A stretch of DNA of 64,000 bases from Oscillospiraceae bacterium. Lineage in GTDB: Bacteria; Bacillota; Clostridia; Oscillospirales; Oscillospiraceae. Positions 59,778 to 64,000 of the stretch are shown here, piece by piece. Every line of letters begins with the position of its first letter. Positions within the stretch are counted from its first letter, which is position 1. The notes under the pieces were generated by a model. The model saw only the letters and a program-made list of their open reading frames with translations, searched no databases and was not told where the DNA came from. Position numbers and translations under genes: made by a program. The stretch lies in assembly GCA_015068455.1 (NCBI GenBank), contig SVKO01000002.1, positions 62,001-126,000 of the forward strand. The letters run 5' to 3'.

Positions 59778-61262
59778 ATGAAGAGAATCGGATTTGACAA
59801 TGACAAATATCTGGCGCTGCAATCCGCCAGGATCAAAGAGCGTGTGGACTACTTCGGCGGCAAGCTGTACCTGGAATTCGGCGGCAAGCTGTTTGACGAC
59901 TTCCATGCCTCCCGTGTGCTGCCCGGCTTCCTGCCCGACAGCAAGATGCGCATGCTGGTCCAGCTCAAGGAACAGGCGGAGATCATCATCGCCATCAACG
60001 CCAACGACATCCAGAAGAACAAGCGCCGCGGCGATCTGGGCATCACCTATGATCTGGAGGTCATGCGCCTGATCGACGCCTTCCGCGAGTACGGCCTGTA
60101 CGTGGGCAGCGTGGTGCTGACCCGCTATGCCGGCCAGAGCTCTGCCGTGGCCTTCGAGCGCCGGCTCAAGAGCCTCGGCATTCATACCTACCGCCATTAC
60201 GCGATCCCGGACTATCCGTCCAACATCCCCCTGGTGGTATCGGACGAAGGCTTCGGAAAGAACGATTACATCGAGACCAGCCGCCCTGTGGTGGTGGTCA
60301 CGGCGCCCGGTCCCGGCAGCGGCAAGATGGCCACCTGCCTGAGCCAGCTCTATCATGAGCACAAGCGGGGCGTGGACGCAGGCTATGCGAAATATGAGAC
60401 CTTCCCCATCTGGAATCTGCCCCTGAAGCATCCGGTCAATCTGGCCTATGAGGCGGCCACGGTGGATCTGTCCGACGTCAATATGATCGACCCCTTCCAT
60501 TTGGAAGCCTACGGAGAGACCACCGTCAACTACAACCGCGACATCGAGATCTTCCCGGTGCTCGAGGCCATGTTCACCCAGATGCGCGGCACATGTCCCT
60601 ACAAGAGCCCCACGGATATGGGCGTCAACATGGCGGGCTTTGCCATTGTGGACGACGAGGTATGCTGCGAGGCATCCAGGCAGGAAATCATCCGCCGCTA
60701 CTTCCACACCGCCTGCGACACCCGGCAGGGCGACAGCGATCCGGCGGAGCTGCAGAAGCTGGAGATGCTCATGCGCTCGGCCGGCATCGAGACCTCCATG
60801 CGCGCGACCGTGCCCGCTGCTCTGACGGCGGCGGAGGTCACGGGCGGTCCGGCGGCGGCCATTGAATTGGACGACGGCACCATCATCACCGGCCACAACT
60901 CCGATCTGCTGGGCGCCATGTCCGCGGCCCTGCTGAACGCCCTGAAGCATCTGGCGGGCATCGACCATTCCATCAAGCTCCTGTCTCCCACGGTGCTGAC
61001 GCCCATCCAGCAGCTCAAGGTGGAGCATCTGGGCAGCCGCAACCCCCGGCTGCACACCGACGAGGTGCTGCTGGCTCTGTCCATCTGCGCGGTGACCAAT
61101 CCCGTGGTGGCCCTGGCCCTGGAGCAGCTGGACAAGCTGCGCGGCTGCCAGGTCCATTCCTCGGTGATCCTCTCCAGCGTGGATGCGGCCGTATGCAAAA
61201 AGCTTGGCGCGGATCTGACCTGCGAGCCTGTGTATCAGACCCAGCGGCTGTATCATAAATAA
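59778..61262 (+). CDS. DUF1846 family protein
   Basis: 494 aa, the usual family length. Begins KRIGFDNDKYLALQSARIKERV with GGKLYLEFGGKLFDDFHASRVLPGF, highly conserved in Firmicutes and Actinobacteria. VVVVTAPGPGSGKMATCLSQ is a P-loop-like turn; NLPLKHPVNLAYEAATVDL follows. The Rossmann-like structure of relatives suggests a nucleotide-dependent enzyme, but no reaction is known to me. Soluble, no signal peptide. The short membrane-protein gene follows 23 nt later. Confidence 0.88.
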   Translation: MKRIGFDNDKYLALQSARIKERVDYFGGKLYLEFGGKLFDDFHASRVLPGFLPDSKMRMLVQLKEQAEIIIAINANDIQKNKRRGDLGITYDLEVMRLIDAFREYGLYVGSVVLTRYAGQSSAVAFERRLKSLGIHTYRHYAIPDYPSNIPLVVSDEGFGKNDYIETSRPVVVVTAPGPGSGKMATCLSQLYHEHKRGVDAGYAKYETFPIWNLPLKHPVNLAYEAATVDLSDVNMIDPFHLEAYGETTVNYNRDIEIFPVLEAMFTQMRGTCPYKSPTDMGVNMAGFAIVDDEVCCEASRQEIIRRYFHTACDTRQGDSDPAELQKLEMLMRSAGIETSMRATVPAALTAAEVTGGPAAAIELDDGTIITGHNSDLLGAMSAALLNALKHLAGIDHSIKLLSPTVLTPIQQLKVEHLGSRNPRLHTDEVLLALSICAVTNPVVALALEQLDKLRGCQVHSSVILSSVDAAVCKKLGADLTCEPVYQTQRLYHK

Positions 61263-61285
61263 TTCCCTGCAAAGGAGAGTACGCC

Positions 61286-61849
61286 ATGGACTTTATGGAT
61301 TATCGGAACGATACCGGCTGGGTGCGACCGTATCTCGGACCGGGGGAGAGCATCCTCTGGCAGGGCAGGCCTCAGCGCTTTACGCCGTTCACCCTGTATG
61401 ACGCCTATCTGATCCCCTTCAGCCTCTTATGGTGCGGATTTGCTGTGTTCTGGGAAGGGCTCGTTATCAAAAACGGCGTGAGTTTATTCAGCCTTTTTGG
61501 CATCCCTTTTGTGCTGATGGGGCTGTATTTTGTGTTTGGCAGGTTCATCTACAGATGGTATTTGCTTAAGCATACGACCTATGTGATCACCACCCAGAAG
61601 ATCCTGCGCCGCAGAAACAAAAAGGTGGAGATGCTCCAGGGCTATTCCATGCCGCCGGTGCAGGTGAAGGAGCACCGCGATGGGCTCAAGAGCATCCTGT
61701 TTGGGCAGAGCTCCTTCTTTCAGACGTCCGGCGTAAACCGCAGGAGCTCCTTCGGAGAACCGGGTTTTGCGCTGGAACTCCTGTCCGACGGGGAACGGGC
61801 CCTTCGGGCCATCAATTCCATCCGCAGCAGTTACATACAACAGCAATGA
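61286..61849 (+). CDS. Membrane protein with PH-like C-terminal domain
   Basis: 187 aa. GGAGAGTACGCC precedes the ATG. The N-terminus VRPYLGPGESILWQGRPQRF resembles proteins with bacterial PH domains. Two transmembrane segments lie at about 35-60 (YDAYLIPFSLLWCGFAVFWEG) and about 67-92 (LFSLFGIPFVLMGLYFVFG). The C-terminal half (HTTYVITTQKILRRRNKKVEMLQ...) has the beta-strand pattern of a bPH_2-type domain. Function unknown. Possibly in one transcript with DUF1846. Confidence 0.65.
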   Translation: MDFMDYRNDTGWVRPYLGPGESILWQGRPQRFTPFTLYDAYLIPFSLLWCGFAVFWEGLVIKNGVSLFSLFGIPFVLMGLYFVFGRFIYRWYLLKHTTYVITTQKILRRRNKKVEMLQGYSMPPVQVKEHRDGLKSILFGQSSFFQTSGVNRRSSFGEPGFALELLSDGERALRAINSIRSSYIQQQ

Positions 61850-61877
61850 TTCATGAAAAGGGACTGTCACAAAACGC

Positions 61878-62045
61878 GTCGTAGGGGCGGATGCCCTCAT
61901 CCGCCCGCGCAGCCAAATGACGAATAACGAAAAATGTGAGGCGAATTCGCGGCTTTGCGAATTCGCCCCATGTTTTTTTGTGATCTGTGTATCGGCACGC
62001 CGGGCTATCGAGGGCGTCGGCCCCTGCGGGAGCGGCGGAAGCGTA
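61878..62045. repeat. Candidate dispersed intergenic repeat with palindromes
   Basis: Three palindromic units: GGGGCGGATG-CCCT-CATCCGCCC (about 61882-61905), an 11-bp perfect stem GGCGAATTCGC/GCGAATTCGCC (61941-61968), and a part CGAGGGCGTCGGCCCCTGCG (about 62009-62028). Motifs of the GTAGGGGCGGATGCCC kind recur in intergenic regions of many clostridia, as I recall, so this is likely a non-coding repeat family. The middle stem followed by CCATGTTTTTTTG may also terminate plus-strand transcription. Confidence 0.5.
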
Positions 62046-62059
62046 TACCTTTCCGCATT

Positions 62060-62485
62060 TTACAGATTGATAAACACCAGCCCCACCAGGCAGATGCCCA
62101 CGCCCACGAGCTTGGTCCATGTGACGTGCTCGCGGTAAAGCAGCGCGCCGACGATCACCAGGGCCACCGCCAGAATGGAGCTCTGCACCAGGGCGGCGCG
62201 GCTGACCTGCCAGCCCGCCCGGTAGGCATAGAGGAAGCCCACCTCCAGGCCGACGATCACGATGCCCAGCACGAGGGGCGCCCAGTTGAGCTGGCGGTAC
62301 TCCCGCAGGAGATTGCCCCCGCGGTGCAGGAGGAAGAACAGCGCCCCGGACACCACCGCGCCCACCAGATAGGTGACGGTCAGGGAGGCGAGGGGATCCA
62401 TCCCCTTCGGCGCGGATTTTGCACAGATCTGATAGACGATGTTGGAAATCACGACCAGGGCGATGGGCCAGATATAGGAAAACAT
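62060..62485 (-). CDS. EamA/DMT-family small transporter
   Basis: 141 aa with four or five helices (SYIWPIALVVISNIVYQICAK; LTVTYLVGAVVSGALFFLL; APLVLGIVIVGLEVGFLYAY; LVQSSILAVALVIVGALLY; LVGVGICLVGLVFINL). It is a half-size EamA protein, as in SMR-like exporters, so it probably acts as a dimer. TCAGGAGG precedes the ATG. The transcript has a leader of about 180 nt with a terminator-like hairpin 20 nt before the ribosome binding site, which suggests ligand-controlled attenuation. Substrate unknown; a toxic small metabolite is likely. Confidence 0.85.
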   Translation of the reverse strand: MFSYIWPIALVVISNIVYQICAKSAPKGMDPLASLTVTYLVGAVVSGALFFLLHRGGNLLREYRQLNWAPLVLGIVIVGLEVGFLYAYRAGWQVSRAALVQSSILAVALVIVGALLYREHVTWTKLVGVGICLVGLVFINL

Positions 62486-62499
62486 AAAAAACCTCCTGA

Positions 62500-62667
62500 A
62501 AACAAAAAAGCGCCAGACGTTTCGCCTGACTGCCGGTAGGTGCGCACCCGATGGTATGTTTTTTGGAAAAACGGGAAAATCTCCCGGGAAAGCCTTGACT
62601 TTCCATCAAAAAAATGATAAGATGTAAGTCCATGCTGCGGCTATCGCTGCGCATTTTCCTCCACCTT
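62500..62667 (-). promoter_or_regulatory. Structured leader (riboswitch-like) of the EamA transporter
   Basis: From the predicted start near 62667 the leader has a 5' hairpin region (ATGCGCAGCGATAGCCGCAGCAT), a stem with the palindrome GGTGCGCACC, and a stem-loop TCAGGCG-AAA-CGTCTGG followed by CGCTTTTTTG, i.e. an intrinsic terminator 5' of the gene. The 3' 45 nt share words (GGTGCGC, TACC, TCAGG, GGCGC) with guanidine-III RNAs, but the needed pseudoknot is poor. A mepA-motif (guanidine-IV) relation is possible. Class not established. Confidence 0.5.
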
Positions 62668-62673
62668 GACTGC

Positions 62674-62702
62674 ATTTTATCAGATCGCACCAAATCTGTC
62701 AA
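62674..62702 (-). promoter_or_regulatory. Sigma-A promoter of the EamA transporter
   Basis: Minus-strand TTGACA and TAAAAT with a 17-bp spacer, about 190 nt upstream of the start codon. Confidence 0.8.
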
Positions 62703-62774
62703 GGGGAGCTGAACAAATTGTAACAACTTACCCTGGCGTGTCAAAATAGATCCGATGATCGGAGAAAGGCTGTG

Positions 62775-64000
62775 ATGAATTCAATGGCACAAACGAAGGA
62801 AGTTCTCTTTGGCAAGACCCTGCGCCACAGCTTCGCGAAGTATGAAGAAATCCTCGAAATGCCCAATCTGCTCAAGATCCAGAAGGATTCCTACAACTGG
62901 TTCCTGAACGAAGGGCTCAAGGAGGTCTTCCGCGACGTCGGCGCCATCACCGACTACACCGGCAACCTGGAGCTGACCTTCAAGGACTTCTCCATGGACG
63001 AGAGCCCGAAGTACACCGTGGAGGAGTGCAAGGAGCGCGATGCCACCTATGCCAAGCCCATCAAGGTGCGGGTGCAGCTCCTGAAGAAGAACACCGGCGA
63101 GATCAAGGAGCAGTCCATCTTCATGGGCGATTTCCCCATGATGACCAACGGCGGCACCTTCGTCATCAACGGCGCCGAGCGCGTCATCGTCTCGCAGATC
63201 GTCCGCAGCCCCGGCATGTACTACGGGCATGAGGTGGACAAGGCCGATCAGCACACCTACACCGCGCAGATCATTCCTTACCGCGGCGCGTGGCTGGAAT
63301 ACGAGACCGATAACCAGGACGCCTTCTTTGTGCGCATCGACAAGAACCGCAAGCTTCCCATCACCTGCCTGATCCGCGCCCTGGGCGTCACCACCGACGC
63401 CGAGATCAAGGAACTCTTCGGCGAGGACAAGCGCATCCTGGCGACCCTCGAGAAGGACACCTGCCACAGCCGCGAGGAGTCCCTGCTGGAGATCTACCGC
63501 CGTCTGCGCCCGGGCGAACCCCCCACGGTGGAGAACGCCGAGAGCTATCTGACCTCTCTGTTCTTCGATTCCCGCCGCTACGACGTTTCCAAGGTCGGCC
63601 GTTATAAGTTCAATAAGAAGATGGATATCTGGGCCCGTCTGGCGAACCAGACCCTGGCCGATCCCATCGCCGATCCCATGACCGGCGAGGTGCTGGCCAT
63701 GCCCGGCGAGATCCTCACCCGGGCGAAGGCCCATGAGATCTCCGACCGCGGCGTCAACGAGGCTGTCATCGATGTCAGCGGCCGCCGCGTCAAGGTCTTC
63801 TCCAACGGCATGGTCGACATGAGCAGGTTTGTCGACTTCGACCCGAAGGACTACGGCATCCGCGAGAAGGTCAGCTTCAAGGTCCTGAAGGAAATGCTGG
63901 AGCAGGAGGACATCGATTGGGAAGAGGCCATCGAGCAGCGCCGCGATGAGCTGGTGCCCAAGCACATCATCCCCGACGATATCCTGGCTTCCATCAACTA
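62775..64000 (+). CDS. rpoB: RNA polymerase beta subunit, 5' part
   Basis: Open to the window edge; 408 codons are visible, about one third of the protein. ATG at 62775 follows GGAGAAAGG by 5 nt; ATG at 62784 is an alternative. The N-terminus LFGKTLRHSFAKYEEILEMPNLLKIQKDSY, the beta1 lobe IFMGDFPMMTNGGTFVINGAERVIVSQIVRSPGMYY, and GAWLEYETDNQDAFFVRIDKNRKLP are diagnostic of RpoB. The rifampicin region is beyond the window. It is preceded not by rplJ-rplL but by a divergent EamA transporter gene. Confidence 0.97.
   Translation, partial: MNSMAQTKEVLFGKTLRHSFAKYEEILEMPNLLKIQKDSYNWFLNEGLKEVFRDVGAITDYTGNLELTFKDFSMDESPKYTVEECKERDATYAKPIKVRVQLLKKNTGEIKEQSIFMGDFPMMTNGGTFVINGAERVIVSQIVRSPGMYYGHEVDKADQHTYTAQIIPYRGAWLEYETDNQDAFFVRIDKNRKLPITCLIRALGVTTDAEIKELFGEDKRILATLEKDTCHSREESLLEIYRRLRPGEPPTVENAESYLTSLFFDSRRYDVSKVGRYKFNKKMDIWARLANQTLADPIADPMTGEVLAMPGEILTRAKAHEISDRGVNEAVIDVSGRRVKVFSNGMVDMSRFVDFDPKDYGIREKVSFKVLKEMLEQEDIDWEEAIEQRRDELVPKHIIPDDILASIN

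Noticed and set aside
62500-62580. Guanidine-III riboswitch as a firm call
   Set aside because: Word-level similarity is present, but the 3' segment can pair with the expected loop over only four bases, and it folds more readily into a terminator hairpin. Kept only as a candidate structured leader.
62781-63965. 394-codon minus-strand frame at the right edge
   Set aside because: It is antisense to rpoB, whose plus-strand reading gives unmistakable beta-subunit sequence and is only missing a stop because the window ends.

Overview
The window reads as a chromosomal segment of a GC-rich Gram-positive anaerobe of the Clostridia, most likely Oscillospirales/Oscillospiraceae. The evidence is AGGAGG-type ribosome binding sites, sigma-A promoters of the TTGACA-17-TATAAT kind, clostridial families (DUF1846, DUF3783, CD1247-type zinc ribbon, Mbeg1-like, TrkH/TrkA) and SLH-anchored xylanases typical of gut or rumen fibre degraders. 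Coding density is high. I see no phage, insertion sequence, CRISPR array or rRNA operon. The only RNA genes I can support are rnpB and tRNA-Ala(GGC).

Layout. 1-7.05 kb: cysK, a TPM-domain/zinc-ribbon pair, 5-formyl-THF cyclo-ligase, ispD-ispF, murD, then rnpB divergent from murD. 7.2-9.7 kb: an operon of a ComEC-like metallo-hydrolase, a VTC-type polyphosphate polymerase and a DUF4956 membrane protein. 9.7-11.7 kb: an OmpR-type response regulator and histidine kinase. 11.9-13.2 kb: an orphan BMP-type lipoprotein. 13.25-14.7 kb: a single protein joining a GT51 glycosyltransferase to an Amidase_2 domain. 14.8-16.5 kb: larE and a TcdA/ThiF-family gene. 16.6-18.1 kb: an HtrA protease. 18.4-27.8 kb: two giant secreted GH10 xylanases, the second also carrying an esterase, with a 774-bp identical block and near-identical upstream elements. 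27.9-29.3 kb: an AlbA_2/HTH protein. 29.4-37.6 kb: divergent arginine operons argGHF and argCJBD around ArgR-box-like sites. 37.6-42.3 kb: bioY with a BirA-like operator, DUF3783, an iron-type alcohol dehydrogenase, an Mbeg1-like protein and dapA. 42.5-44.3 kb: a SpoIIE-type phosphatase. 44.5-49.1 kb: tRNA-Ala, a small zinc ribbon with an acyl-ACP thioesterase, then a serine-palmitoyltransferase-like enzyme, an SDR reductase and a secreted cell-wall protein. 49.1-55.1 kb: a hypothetical gene, YqeG phosphatase, M24 peptidase, efp, an acidic zinc-ribbon protein, and a zinc/cadmium efflux cassette (ArsR, HMA chaperone, P1B ATPase). 55.1-64 kb: nucleoside phosphorylase, trkH-trkA, murI, DUF1846, a membrane protein, an EamA transporter with a structured leader, and the 5' part of rpoB.

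How parts connect. The strongest inferred circuit is that the two-component system and the htrA gene 7 kb away carry the same tandem TTTCAG-N5-TTTCAG element at the promoter. This parallels CiaRH/CssRS control of htrA in other Firmicutes. The arginine cluster holds the whole acetyl-cycle route from glutamate to arginine, with consensus ArgR boxes on the divergent promoters. The most interesting biological candidate is the alpha-oxoamine synthase plus SDR pair at 45.8-47.8 kb, which looks like the first two steps of sphingoid-base synthesis. Next are the glycosyltransferase-amidase fusion, the xylanase duplication with its shared operator-like palindrome, and the attenuator-like leader of the EamA gene.
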